Source: Epinephelus fuscoguttatus
Taxonomy: Eukaryota > Chordata > Actinopteri > Perciformes > Serranidae
NCBI RefSeq assembly: GCF_011397635.1
Contig: NC_064775.1
Span: 18,520,954 to 18,584,953 of the forward strand
Length of the DNA stretch: 64,000 bases
Reading direction: 5' to 3'
A program made the position numbers and the translations under genes. This document shows, piece by piece, positions 46,813 through 57,732 of the stretch (position 1 is its first letter; the number at the start of each line of letters is the position of its first letter). The notes under the pieces are model-generated. The model was not told where the DNA came from, did not search any database, and worked only from the letters and a program-made list of their open reading frames with translations.

Positions 46813-47038
46813 CAAGGGCCTTGCTTTAGAGAGGTCGCCATCTTGCGCCGCCATGCATATACGACAGACCGAGCGGACAATCCAGCCAGCCACAGAACAC
46901 GTTTCGTGTGTATAAATAAACCAACGAAGACAGCGGAAGGAAGGAAGAAGGAGAAGGAAACAGCAGAGTGTGTTAGTAGTTCGTCGATAGAGAGTAGTGA
47001 AAAGTTTTTTTAGTTATAAAGTCTGGGAATGGACCACA

Positions 47039-47323
47039 CTACCACGCAACAGGAGAGAATGAACCCGATCCGTCATCTGCGAGGAAAAGAAGATGCAACT
47101 TCACTCCTTGTGATGCACTCTCTGTGGCGCTTTTCCTCCTGATGATATATCTCCCCAGCGATGGTAGCACCGAATCCCATTCAGTGCATTCAGCCTCTCT
47201 TCTCGCCCGCTCAGCATCAAACACATGGAGTTCCTCATATGTATGCTCCGGCTCAAACAGGTATGGCTCTGGGTCTGTGTCCGCTACAAGAAACTCTTCA
47301 AAATCGCGTTCAGAGTCGTCCAT
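47039..47323 (-). pseudogene. P2X7-C-terminal-like ORF in transposon
   Basis: The 95-codon frame starts MDDSERDFEEFLVADTDPEP, has YLFEPEHTYEEL and an Arg/Glu-rich ERARREAE stretch, then loses likeness (LGRYIIRRKSATESA). I associate the acidic PYLFEPE opening with multicopy fish proteins annotated as P2X7-like, where a cysteine-rich zinc domain follows. That cysteine domain is absent here, so the gene is truncated. It lies inside the TTAA element, and the true family assignment is from memory. Confidence 0.45.
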
Positions 47324-47996
47324 TGCAGCTACTATAGTCCGGAGATATTGCTAGTCTAAATAAACAGCTGAGCTCTGTTTACAGGCTACGCTGTCAGTCA
47401 GTGTACGGGCTGGAGATTGGCGGAGCAGAGAGGGGAGGGGGGGTCCCCACTCGGTATGGTAAACGAGTATGTGTGTATGAAGTGTGTCTGTTACGCTAGA
47501 AGAGTCAGAGTTTGGGACGGAGTCTTTTACACCCTGGAGTGTTACTGGAGTTTTTGGAGTGCTCAAGTAAACTGGCCTTTTTCCCGAACGCTCCTCTGGT
47601 CTCCTGCTTGTGAGGGATTCATTACAATATCGTAACATGGTTTAGATATCTAAATAAATATTCACCTCCTCACTAGATAGACCTACTCCTGAAAAACTTG
47701 TGCGCAAGGCTTTTTGTCCCTACGAGGCCACCGTCATTTACCCGACGGGAGGGGTGAGCGAGTGAGCCCTGCAATCTAGAATTTGACCACTGATGTCACT
47801 GTTTTCAACCCATTTTACACACTGGCCCTTTAAAGTGAAGGAATAAAAAGCCAGCAAAATGAGTTCATGCCTCATAGCCTCATTGTTAAGGGACACTACA
47901 ATACATATATATATATATTAAAGATATTTTTTAGGGCATTTCCGCCTTTAATTGATGCCAACCGTACCACCACACAGGGTGAATCATGCCTCTATC

Positions 47997-48418
47997 TACA
48001 TTATTGGACATTAAATATTAATGGCATCCTCCATGGCTGAGCTGTAACATTAGCTAGCTCAGTGGTGCTAGGTGAGCTAGCAGTAGATGCATGCGTCCTT
48101 ATGTCCAGTGTTGCATTGGCGGGTGCAATTCAGTAGAAAGAAAACAGTCCCTTCATTAAAACTGCTCAAAACAAGGTCTGTGGACTATCTTGAGTAACCA
48201 GGTCATGATTTCTGTAAAGAGACATTGCTGTTGAGTTTTTCAAATGTAGTTTTTTGGCGCATTGATCGCCACAAGCCGAGTGCCATCAAGTTCCATGATA
48301 CTGGAGAGAAGGCGTACATCTCCAACACTCTGCATCACACACCAAAACACCCTAGAGTGATAAATGGCACTACGGGTGGGAGGGAAAATACTGATTTTGG
48401 AGTGACCTGTCCCTCTAA
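47997..48418. mobile_element. MITE R5, copy 2
   Basis: Inverse relative to the first half of copy 1 and sharing AAGTCCATGATACTGGAGA-like, AAGAGACATTGCTGTTGAGT and TCAAGATAG/CTATCTTGAG blocks. The right end GTGACCTGTCCCTCTAACG is a decayed form of the CACCCCAAA terminus, and the left part carries CATTAGCTAGCTCAGTGGTG. It is non-coding and ends about 300 bp before the first coding exon of col8a1. Confidence 0.6.
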
Positions 48419-48725
48419 CGTCAGGATATCTTGGCCTATGATGCTTTGACGTCTCCCTTTAAAGTCTCCCAAAGTACCACTTTAAAACCAGGGATCAAGG
48501 TGTTGCTATGAAATGAACGCAGTTGCCAACAAATAATTAAAATTACACAGAACGTTTCAAATTTGTGGACAAGAATACAACTAAATATCACTTTGAATAC
48601 AGTTAATTATCAGTTATGAAACAATCTAGTGGCATTAAACTAACCACCAGACTGCACAATTGTCTAAATGTGTTATGATGTCATAATCTGTTATATTGTA
48701 CTTATTTTCTTCTCCAATGCAGAAA

Positions 48726-51446
48726 ATGGCGGCTGCCCCCCTCCACTCTCTCTGTCTACTCATCACAGTGTTCCAACTGTCTTTATTACACCTGGTCCAC
48801 AGTGGGGCATACTATGGACATAAACAGCCACCTCAGCAGCACCAGCCATTGCCTCAGTACAATGATGGGTTTCCCCAGCAGCAGTTTTTGGGGAACGAGA
48901 TGCCACACCTGCCTTACAAAGGCCAAGATGGGCCATTACTGCCTCAGTATGGAAAAGAGCTTCCTCAACTGCCTTTGCCACTGGGCAAAGAGAGGCTGCT
49001 GACTGAAGGCAAAGGTGAGGTCAGCTAGTTAGTGGAAAACCAGTAATTTAGTTGTCACTTAATACCTACCAGCTAAGATAGACAATATATACCAATCCTT
49101 GAACAAGACTTGAAGAAGAATTGACAAACTCCTGTGAAGGAGACACTTGCCTCAAAGATATCTTCAAATCCAATCACTCTGAGGTGACATGAGACTGCCA
49201 AAATGCAACCTGAAATACTCTTTGCAAGATCAATTTAGGGCTGATATAATTTACTACCATTAATGGGGCTGTCATAATCTATTTTCAAATTCAAATAAAT
49301 TAATAAATAAATCATTAACCAGTATTACAATCATGATAAATATTTTACATATTCTTAAATATTCATGTAAACTTCTTAATACTGTTGATAATCCATCACA
49401 ACGCTTGCTGTATTTCATTGATCACTGTTGATTTATTTAATCAATATTCTACATTATATTATATCTACCAAATGTTCCCTTTTATTTTCAGGACAAACAT
49501 TCCCCAGAGGGGCCAAAGGTCCGCCTCCCCCTGTTCCTGGTGGGGAAGGTCTCAGAGAGGGACCACAAGGAATTCAGGGCCCCCCGGGACCAACAGGGCC
49601 ACCAGGACCACAGGGCCCCTCTGGCCTACCAGGCCAAGGATTGCCAGGGTTACCAGGAAAGCCAGGACCTCCTGGTCCTCAAGGCTACCCAGGAATCGGA
49701 AAACCTGGCATGCCAGGATTGCCAGGAAAACCTGGAGGACCCGGATTACCAGGACCAAAAGGCGACCTCGGTCCTACTGGTGGTGAAGGACCAACTGGAC
49801 TTCCTGGGCCTGCAGGGCTCCCAGGTCCCCCTGGACTCCCAGGGATTTCAAAACTAGGAGGTCAGGGGTTGCCTGGCCATATGGGTCCTCCAGGGGAGCC
49901 TGGCCAAAAAGGTCCACCTGGGTTTCCTGGTCCTCCGGGCCCCAAAGGAGACAAAGGACTTGGTCAACCTGGTTTGCCAGGTTTGAAAGGACCTAGTGGA
50001 CCCCCAGGTCCACCTGGAAATGTGGGCTTACAAGGGGTTGGTAAACCTGGGCTGAATGGTCTCCCTGGACAACCTGGGATACCAGGGAAGTCTGGTCCTT
50101 CTGGAGAGCCAGGACTGGCAGGGCCGCCGGGTGAGAGAGGCCAACCAGGACCACCAGGTTTGCCAGGGATTGGAAAACCAGGAAAAGATGGTTTCAGAGG
50201 GCAACCAGGGCCTCCTGGAGGAAAAGGGGAAACAGGCCCTCCTGGTTTACCAGGTGGTCCAGGCTTGCCAGGTTATGGTAAGCCAGGGTTTCCAGGACCT
50301 AAGGGTCACAAGGGACATGCTGGTCTTCCTGGACCTCCAGGCCTAAAAGGTGATAAAGGTCATGGAGGTCCTCCAGGGGTCATTGGTTCCACAGGTCCCA
50401 GTGGTATTCCAGGCCCACCAGGTCCGATAGGGCCTCCAGGCAGTCTTGGCTTCCCAGGGCAAAAGGGAGAGGATGGTGTCATGGGACAAAAAGGAAATCC
50501 AGGAATGAAGGGTGACATGGGGCCTCCAGGTCTTCCAGGACAACCAGGTTTGGGAGGTGGTGGTGGACAACCAGGACCAAGAGGTTTTCAAGGGCCCATT
50601 GGCCCTAAAGGAGAACCAGGTCTTAGGGGTTTACCTGGTGCCCCTGGTGCTGCAGGATTACCTGGACCAAGAGGAGAGGTGGGACAACCTGGAGACCAAG
50701 GCTACCAGGGACCACAAGGTATCCCAGGCATTATAGGACCAGGGGGACCACTTGGACCTCCTGGACTGCCAGGGCAAAAAGGTGAAACAGGTCTGCCTGG
50801 TAAACCTGGCTATCCTGGTGAGGGAAAGCCAGGACCTCCCGGTCCAATTGGACCTCAAGGTAACCCTGGGACAAGTGGCCCCGCTGGACTTCCAGGACAA
50901 CCAGGACAACCTGGACCCCCTGGTCCTCCAGGACTACCTGCTGCATCTCCTGATCTCGGACAGATCCTTCCTGTAAGCGGCCCATACACTGGCCAAAAAC
51001 AAGGTTACAAAAAGCCAAAGAATGGAGGTGACATCGGTGGAAACGTTGTGGAGATGCCTGCGTTCACAGCTAAGCTCACAAATCCGTTCCCTCCTGTTGG
51101 CTCTCCTGTCATCTTTGACAAACTCCTGCACAACGGCAACCAGGACTACAACCCCCAAAATGGTATTTTCACCTGTAGCGTCCCAGGGATCTACTACTTT
51201 GCTTACCACGTCCACTGCAAAGGGGGGAATGTGTGGGTGGCACTGATGAAGAACAATGAGCCAGTGATGTACACATATGATGAATACAAAAAGGGCTTGC
51301 TGGATCAGGCATCGGGGAGTGCCGTACTCCCGTTACGTCAAGGAGACACTGTGCACATACAGCTGCCATCTGACCAGGCTGCAGGACTTTATGCTGGTCA
51401 GTATGTCCACTCCACGTTCTCTGGATACTTACTGTACCCAGTGTAA
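48726..51446 (+). CDS. col8a1: Collagen alpha-1(VIII) chain, two coding exons, 747 aa
   Basis: Join 48726-49014 and 49492-51446. The first coding exon has an acceptor (CAATGCAG, ending 48722), ATG at 48726 and a donor GTGAGG at 49015. The second starts after TTTTATTTTCAG; the split codon is G|GA. The secreted network collagen assembles as homo- or hetero-trimers in basement membranes and vessel walls. Signal peptide ~1-26; a short NC2 domain ([10 protein letters not shown] start, KELPQL repeats) to ~119; a Gly-X-Y triple helix ~120-579 with interruptions of the GIGKPG type, as in type VIII/X chains; then a linker and a C1q-type NC1 trimer domain ~618-747 ([35 protein letters not shown]). The length equals human COL8A1 (744) closely, and the GAYYG start and NC1 wording favour alpha-1 over alpha-2. 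The a/b paralogue is undecided. Confidence 0.96.
49015..49491 (+). other. col8a1: Intron between col8a1 coding exons
   Basis: 477-bp AT-rich intron, GTGAGG to TTTTCAG, phase 1. No repeat or ORF of note. The in-frame stop (TAG, reached soon after the donor) shows that exon 1 cannot read through. Confidence 0.95.
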
Positions 51447-52710
51447 GAAACGTGTATAGACCAAGGCAACAGTAATGACACATTGATGGTATCTTTTACC
51501 ATATTTATGGTAAAACTACTGCAGTCTCGAAGGTACAGTGTAGGTCAAGTTAAATGGTTTACAATGTGTGGTAGCAAGATCATCTTTTTTATATACAGCA
51601 GCAACATCCTTCATTTAATAATTCTTTGCATTATATGCATCACATGTTACAACAATGGAGTCTCAGAAAGATATAGAGTCATGAAATAATGGAAAGTGTA
51701 TTCTGGTCACTGGCTATGATGAATGAAAAGTTTCTTGTGAGTGCTGTGGAGAGAAGAGGTAAAAAACAATACCAAATATCTCAGTTGTCATAATTCTTGT
51801 ATGTTTACATTGTGCATTTATTCTTATATCCATCCACACACAATATATCAGTGTTCATGTCATGGCTGGAATAATTCCTGAAACTATGAGGCTTTATGTT
51901 GCAGAATTGTATTCACTCATGTTTTGCTTTACAGTTATATACTGTATACTGGGCACATAACAACATATTGGTTTCATTGTGCAATGCATTTACTCACAGC
52001 TATCACCACATAATGCTGGGTTATGTATTTGGGGTCATGATACAGTTATTAAATTATTGTTAGTCTTTTTTTGTTATCTTAAAATGCAGCTTTTTAATAC
52101 GACAAAATCTTAATACAATTTTTACATATTCATCTCACAGTGAAAGAAGTATTTGGGTGAGTTTCAGTCTAATTTCATACCATATCTCCCTCCACAACAG
52201 AACAGTTTTGTCCACAATTTGGCAGTTGAACTATCTTTTGATTCTTTACTTTCGACCATTTGATGTCATGATTTGTCTTGTTTTGATTGTAATAGACATG
52301 AATTCTTTAAGAAGGGTTTTGTCAGTTTGTCAGTATTCTCTGTAATTTATTTGTTTGACTACTGATTATTTGGGATTGTGTTAATTTCTGTGTGTTGACA
52401 GTAAATGATGGAATTCATTCCAAAATGCAGAAAGTGCACATTCTGTGGCAAAACACAACGCTAATATTCGAAAATATGTTCACACTCACACCCATTTATA
52501 CCAACATGTGTCCGTTACTTTCTTTTTGTACTTTATTTCTCCAAACTGGATGTGCCATTTTGGAATGAAAAAAAAAATTCTTCCTGGTTTTTTTCTTTGC
52601 TTTGGACAATGGTGCACAGCATTAAATAGGAAACTGTGCCTAAAATATGTGAATTTTGTTGCTTTGATTTGTTAGATATTGGTTTAATAAAGAAATAAAA
52701 CCATTTGTCT
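51447..52710 (+). other. col8a1: col8a1 3' UTR with tandem poly(A) signals
   Basis: About 1.25 kb of AT-rich sequence follows the stop. AATAAA occurs at 52686-52691 and again at 52694-52699, with a T/G-rich stretch after them. No other ORF is supported. Confidence 0.8.
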
Positions 52711-53439
52711 TGACTTGATTTTCATTTGGTGTCATATACTATGTGCCTCATTATCCCAGCAAAAATGACTACCAGTGGTGTTGGCACCTCAGATAAATGT
52801 TAAAAATGTGGTTCTCAGAGTGACTCCCTTATGCCATTTACTGTGAGAAAATTAGAGAGACTTGGGGAAAATATTGAAAGATGGATTTTAAGAACTTGCA
52901 ATGGTGCAGTAGTTTTTTGACCACCAATTTGTCTCTTTCAAAATGTTTGGAAATTAAAGATACCCAACAGGATGGCAAATGCTTTTCTCACCATAAGTTT
53001 ATAAGAAGCACATATTGCAAAACTGGAAAAATGAGGAAGCATCTATACTTCAAGAATGGAAAACCAAATATTATCTGTGTATTGAAAGGACAATTTTGGG
53101 AGACAGCAACAAAGAGAAACAATTTGATAATATATGGAGCCAAACCTAGCATGTAAGTATAAAGTAGCATAAAAATAAATACTCAATTACCTCTAAACTG
53201 TACTTAAGTCTTAAGTACAGTACTTGCTACCTTTCACCGCTGCCCACATTAGATTTGACATTTTTTTTTACCAACTCCACATTGGGGAAAAAGGGAAAGA
53301 AATCCCCCCTTTAATTGAGGAAAAGACATTGACAGTATTGAATAGTTACAATGCACAATTATCAAGTCTCAAATTATCCAATATGTCACTGTAACAAAGT
53401 AATAAATGTGATCCCTTGTGTTGAATGTTTTCCATGTGC
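52711..53439. other. Intergenic between col8a1 and jagn1
   Basis: A 91-codon ORF (+) at 52881-53156 has no recognised family. 53150-53240 is a piece of the repeat seen at 32040 (AAGTATAAAGTAGCATAAAA, GTACTTAAGTCTTAAGTACA). Confidence 0.5.
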
Positions 53440-53633
53440 TGGTTGGGCGAGAAGTAACGGGAATTTGCGAGAGAACGCGAGAATAAGCCTAGCCAATCAG
53501 AGTTTAAACGTCATACTTCCTCCAGTTTCCCCTCCTGCTGCAGTTGCTAACCTCTGTTTCCCTGTTTCATCGGTTAACGCAGCCTTTCTACAGTTTAATG
53601 CTTTTTATGAGCAACAACAAATAAAGCGTAAGT
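53440..53633 (+). promoter_or_regulatory. jagn1: Candidate jagn1 promoter and non-coding first exon
   Basis: A locally GC-richer stretch (GAGAACGCGAGAATAAGCC) carries a CCAAT box (53493-53497) about 100 bp upstream of a segment ending in ATAAAGC with a consensus donor GTAAGT at 53628-53633. The coding exon starts 850 bp later behind a plausible acceptor (CTTATTCCAG, ending 54477). The exon is inferred from these signals and the strand. Confidence 0.5.
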
Positions 53634-54156
53634 GCTATAGTTAATCTCGTATGTGCCCTACTAATGTTATGTGACAGTTTGGCAACTTAGCTTGCTATTT
53701 ATCTCAAGCTACCAAGCTAACACGCCCGTCTGTGTGACCTAACGTTAAAGTAGCTAACCATTAGCTAGCATTAGCTTGGTAGCTCAGCTGTCTTATGCCA
53801 TTCACAGACTATTTAACTCAACCTGTCACCATTCATGATTGCTGCTGAAGTGAAGCGAAGCTTTTGCGGATACACTTTGGACTGACGCGTTAATCAAGAG
53901 GACATGACAAGTCAGGCATCTGCTACACGTTAGCTATGCTAAGTTAGCAACGCTAGCAAATGACAAGTGCATGGAAGAATCACAGTAGTGCTGCAGCTGT
54001 GAAGCTTACAACGTTAATGTTTGATTTTACTGAAGCTGGTGATTCATGTTTTTGTGTTGTTTGTGGTAATGCTATGCAATCTGCAGCGCACTATTTTATA
54101 TTATCTTCATCTCTGTTTCATCGGGCTATCAATGGTTTAGAGTTTGACATTAAAAC

Positions 54157-54445
54157 GGGAACTGCCCATTGGTTCGACAGCCCATTGTTCCGACCATATT
54201 AAACTCATTGTTCCGAAGTCCGTTCCGAAATCATCATGATGCCCTGTGGTTAAGGTCTGGTTAGGTTTAGGCACAAAAACCACTTGGTTAGGGTCAGGAA
54301 AAGATCATGGTGTGGGTTAAAATGAAAAAGAAAGTGACAAACACATAAGCCGTGAGCCTGCTCCGCCTCAAGCCGGTCAGCACCACGGACAGTCGGACTA
54401 ATGGGATGTCGAACCAATGGGCTGTCGAACCAATGACATGGACCC
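54157..54445. mobile_element. MITE R3, copy 2, next to the jagn1 start exon
   Basis: About 289 bp and nearly identical to 1556-1890 apart from small deletions (one TTCGACAT unit at the left end and one segment before the right end). It is flanked by a perfect 9-bp direct repeat CATTAAAAC (54148-54156, 54446-54454). The shared GGTTAGGTTTAGGCAC core is non-coding. It lies in the presumed first intron of jagn1, ending 32 bp before the acceptor AG. Confidence 0.85.
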
Positions 54446-54486
54446 CATTAAAACAACTATGTCACAACTTATTCCAGATATCCACC

Positions 54487-54948
54487 ATGGCTTCTCGAGC
54501 AGGTCCGAGAGCAACAGGCACAGATGGCAGCGACTATCAGCACCGGGAGCGGGTTGCCTCACACTATCAAATGAGGTAGGTTCATTCAAACATGAAAGTA
54601 ATGGAGTGATATCTTACTGGAATAATTTACCCTTTTCTTGAGATCTGTTGCATCTTTCCGTTGCTTTGGGACTAATTTATATTCACATCTCAACACAAAT
54701 GGCTCATGTTTTTAAGTTGTCCTATGGAAAACTGCCATGTAACTATGGTAGGTCAAAGGGAGGCCATGTTAATGTGGGTAACCGATGGTGAGCGAGATGT
54801 CTGTATGGTGTTTTGTATTTGTGTACAGAGGAAAAAATTCAAATTTCTATCGGAGGAAAATCAGTAGCTCTGTTTCATCCATATAATTAAGATAAGCAAT
54901 GGTATGTCCAGTTCCATTTTTATCAAGATCAAAATGCTGAAAAAAAGG

Positions 54949-54980
<32 letters not shown>

Positions 54981-55720
54981 GGCCTCTTTGTCGGTCATAC
55001 TTATTTCAGTGTGTCGTTTTATGAAAGTATGTGAGGTAAAATTAGATATTACATAAAGGTCTGTTATAATTTGATTAAGAGAATTCATCATCAATGCATC
55101 TATGAGTTCAATGAACTCATAAATCTTACTGCTTTGTGTTTGACTGTACCATCTGTTGCATTGTGCAGTGTTGCCCTGAAGTCTGAAATCCGTAAACTCA
55201 ACATTGTCCACGTGCTGATCTGGGTGCTGATGGCAGCTCAGGTAATTGTAGAACTTAAATAAAAGTGTGGAGATTGACTGACAGTTGTAACAGCTGAGCT
55301 AGTTGTGACTCTGTGTTCATCTTTTCTCAGGTGACAGTGAGCCAGCTAAGCCTGGTGTCCCACAAGGTCGTAGCCTCTCCATATCAGTGGGAGTACCCCT
55401 ACCTCCTGAGTTTAATACCCACAGTGTTCAGCTTCTTGGCGTTGCCTCGCAACAACATCAGCTACTTGGTCATCTCCATGATCAGCGCCGGGCTGTTCTG
55501 TGTGGCCCCGCTGATCTACGGCAGCATGGAAATGTTCCCTGTGGCACAGCAGCTCTATCGGCACGGCAAAGCCTACCGCTTCATCTTTGGCTTCTCCGCC
55601 GTGTCGGTCATGTACCTGGTGATCGTCATCGCTGTGCAGGTGCACGGCTGGCAGATTTACTACAGCAAGAAGCTGCTGGACCAGTGGTTCACTGGCACGC
55701 AGGACAAGAAAAAGAAATGA
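54487..55720 (+). CDS. jagn1: Protein jagunal homolog 1, three coding exons, 183 aa
   Basis: Join 54487-54575, 55169-55241, 55331-55720. Donors GTAGGT and GTAATT and acceptors TTGTGCAG and TTTTCTCAG are canonical; phases are 2 and 0. The ER membrane protein supports organisation of the early secretory pathway; human JAGN1 is needed for neutrophil maturation. The product has 183 residues, the same as human. The N-terminus is soluble ([16 protein letters not shown]). Four hydrophobic segments lie at about 41-60, 77-92, 98-117 and 138-158. Strongly conserved blocks are [26 protein letters not shown] and [12 protein letters not shown]. The C-terminus ends in four lysines, fitting ER retrieval. 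Whether this is the a or b teleost copy cannot be told. Confidence 0.97.
54954..54980 (+). repeat. Poly-T run (27 bp) in a jagn1 intron
   Basis: Uninterrupted T tract in intron 54576-55168, about 190 bp before the acceptor. No retroposon body is evident beside it. Confidence 0.95.
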
Positions 55721-56110
55721 GTCAAAGCAAGTCCACGTGGACATGAGGATCTCAGAGCTGAGGTGTTTGTGTTGGATTGAGCCAGCCGAGACCAAGAGAA
55801 GAGACTCTCAAGTTAAAACTATCATGGCTCTTCATCATCTTTTACTGTATTTATATTTGACGTGATATCATCATCGTTCAGTTGTTGACAGAAGATCATT
55901 CCCTGGACTGCTTGTGACTGCTGCCATCACTCTGTACATTAATCCTTCTGGAATTTCATCATCCAACTGTAAATGTGTTCTGTTAGTGCCTCCTTATTCC
56001 AGGTGTTGACAGTGTAAACAGGCCAGGTTTAACTGGAAGAAGACTGTAATCATGTCAGTTGATGTTTTGGAAACAAATCCAAAAATAAATTTGAATATTT
56101 GACTGATCTG
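55721..56110 (+). other. jagn1: jagn1 3' UTR with poly(A) signal
   Basis: AATAAA at 56084-56089, about 365 bp after the stop codon. No competing signal is closer. Confidence 0.85.
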
Positions 56111-57732
56111 TTACACACTCTGAGCTGTTTGAGTCAGGTCAGACTTTCACTATGTCTTTCTTTGGTGAATTTTTTGGATTGTGTCACCCTTTCCTTCTCC
56201 TCTATGTGACACAGCCTCACAAATTTCTCACCCAGTTGTGTGTGGTATAAACACAACCTGTAGGGCGAGGCATAGCATGAGAAAGGAGTGAGGGATGGAG
56301 TAACGGCAGCTGAAACATCACAGCTGACATACCATAAGGTCAAAGAAGCAATGTTTCTAAAAGGTGATTTATAGATCTAGATAGTTAAAAATAAGTGTTT
56401 TCCAGGTGATATCTGGTTTGACATAAACAAACTTAAGAAGAGAGAGACCCTTATTGATCCCCAGCCGATAAATTTGGTGTATTGATCATTTGAGACGTTC
56501 AGATTAAAACAAACATTGACAAAGTGTTGGAAAAGAATATATTTTTCATAAACAAATGTATTCAAGATTATTTTTTAACTATTTAGAGAGACCTAATTTT
56601 TTGAGTTGAATTACCTGCAGCACTGTCTTTCACAATAAATGAATTTTTCTAATCTACATTATTTATATACAACTTTTTGTTAGTTTTGTGTGTGTGTATA
56701 TATATATATATAAAACTCTACAGCTGTCCTACCTACAGATGTACCATCAAAATATAAACCCTACTCTTTCTTCCCCTGATTCTTACATTACCTACTACGT
56801 ACATTGCCCTGCCTCTCTCCTTTGCATAGCCTGGATCAGAAGGTATAGGTGTAAATCAAGGAAACTTAAGTTAAAAAGAAACAAAGAGGAATACGTCATA
56901 TTGTTTGCGTTCGTTGGTTGGAAGGAGGGACAATAGCTAAATGAGTTAAATTAACAGTTGGGTAAATTAAACTCTATACTGTCCTACCTAGATGTACCAT
57001 AAAAATAAAACCCTACTCTTTCTTCCCCTGATTCTTACATTGCCCTGCCTCCCTCCTCTGCATAGCCTGGCGCGGAAGGATCACCAAGTCCCCCCAAGTA
57101 TTATCTTTGAGCCACTATTCACTTATTTATTACTTGTACGTTTTGTTATTTTTATTATTTATCACTATTTCTATATCATAATTTCTAATTTCTAGTGGGG
57201 AGTGATGCTGACATGAGTCTAGTGTGTATCAAGTGTGTATGTGTGCTTCAATAGATAGTAAAAAAGAAAGGTGAACCAAAAAAAAAGATACAACACTCAT
57301 TCAAGGAGAAAAGAAAATAATAAATAAATTTATCAATCAATAATTAATCAAGTAATAAAAAATACATATACACAAACATAACATACATTTTATTATATTT
57401 ATTATATCCTTGGTTCAATAGCTATTTTTATCTTGGTAACTTTGTGTCCTAGGAAATCTGTGTGTTTATTGGTGTAGCCTTGAGCTATGGAGCAGTTTTA
57501 TCTTTTATCTTTATCATGTTTTTCTCTTTTGGTTGTTATGGTTAATGTTGTACTGTATGTATGGATGAATGGATGTTGACTCACTGCAAAACAAATCTAC
57601 CTACGGGTATGAATAAAGTAACCTAACCTAACCTCACATATGAAGGAAAGCTGTGAGCTATAGTCTATGTTACAAAGATATGTTTTGAGTTGTTTGCTCT
57701 TGAAGTCACTGATGACCATATAACAAGATGTA
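56111..57732. other. Intergenic; local direct repeat and repeat tail
   Basis: Segments 56711-56842 and 56968-57080 are direct repeats (shared CTGTCCTACCTA, ATGTACCAT, CCCTACTCTTTCTTCCCCTG, GCATAGCCTGG), the second with small deletions. A (TA)n tract lies at 56696-56712. At 57590-57640, CTACGGGTATGAATAAAGTA followed by ACCTAACCTAACC resembles the tail of a LINE or SINE. No gene is recognised. Confidence 0.6.

Larger units (their letters stand above)
46599..47833 (-). mobile_element. TTAA-flanked DNA transposon (Kolobok/piggyBac-type ends)
   Basis: TTAAAGGGCCAGTGTGTAA at 46599 is inverted as TTACACACTGGCCCTTTAA at 47815-47833 with one or no mismatch, and TTAA is present at both edges. The 1,235-bp interior carries an (AT)n microsatellite (46747-46812) and a minus-strand 95-codon ORF, but no transposase. 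TTAA duplication is shared by Kolobok and piggyBac; I favour Kolobok because these ends are familiar from fish, but this is unproven. Confidence 0.8.

Noticed and set aside
49552-51215. Several 70-105-codon ORFs in other frames and on the minus strand across the collagen exon
   Set aside because: They are shadows of the repetitive Gly-X-Y codons of col8a1.
54157-54445. GGTTAGGGT motifs as interstitial telomere repeats
   Set aside because: Only isolated, non-tandem motifs inside a MITE; the second copy at 1556 has the same ones.
55387-55795. Overlapping 119- and 127-codon ORFs on both strands at jagn1
   Set aside because: They are out-of-frame readings of the GC-richer third coding exon.
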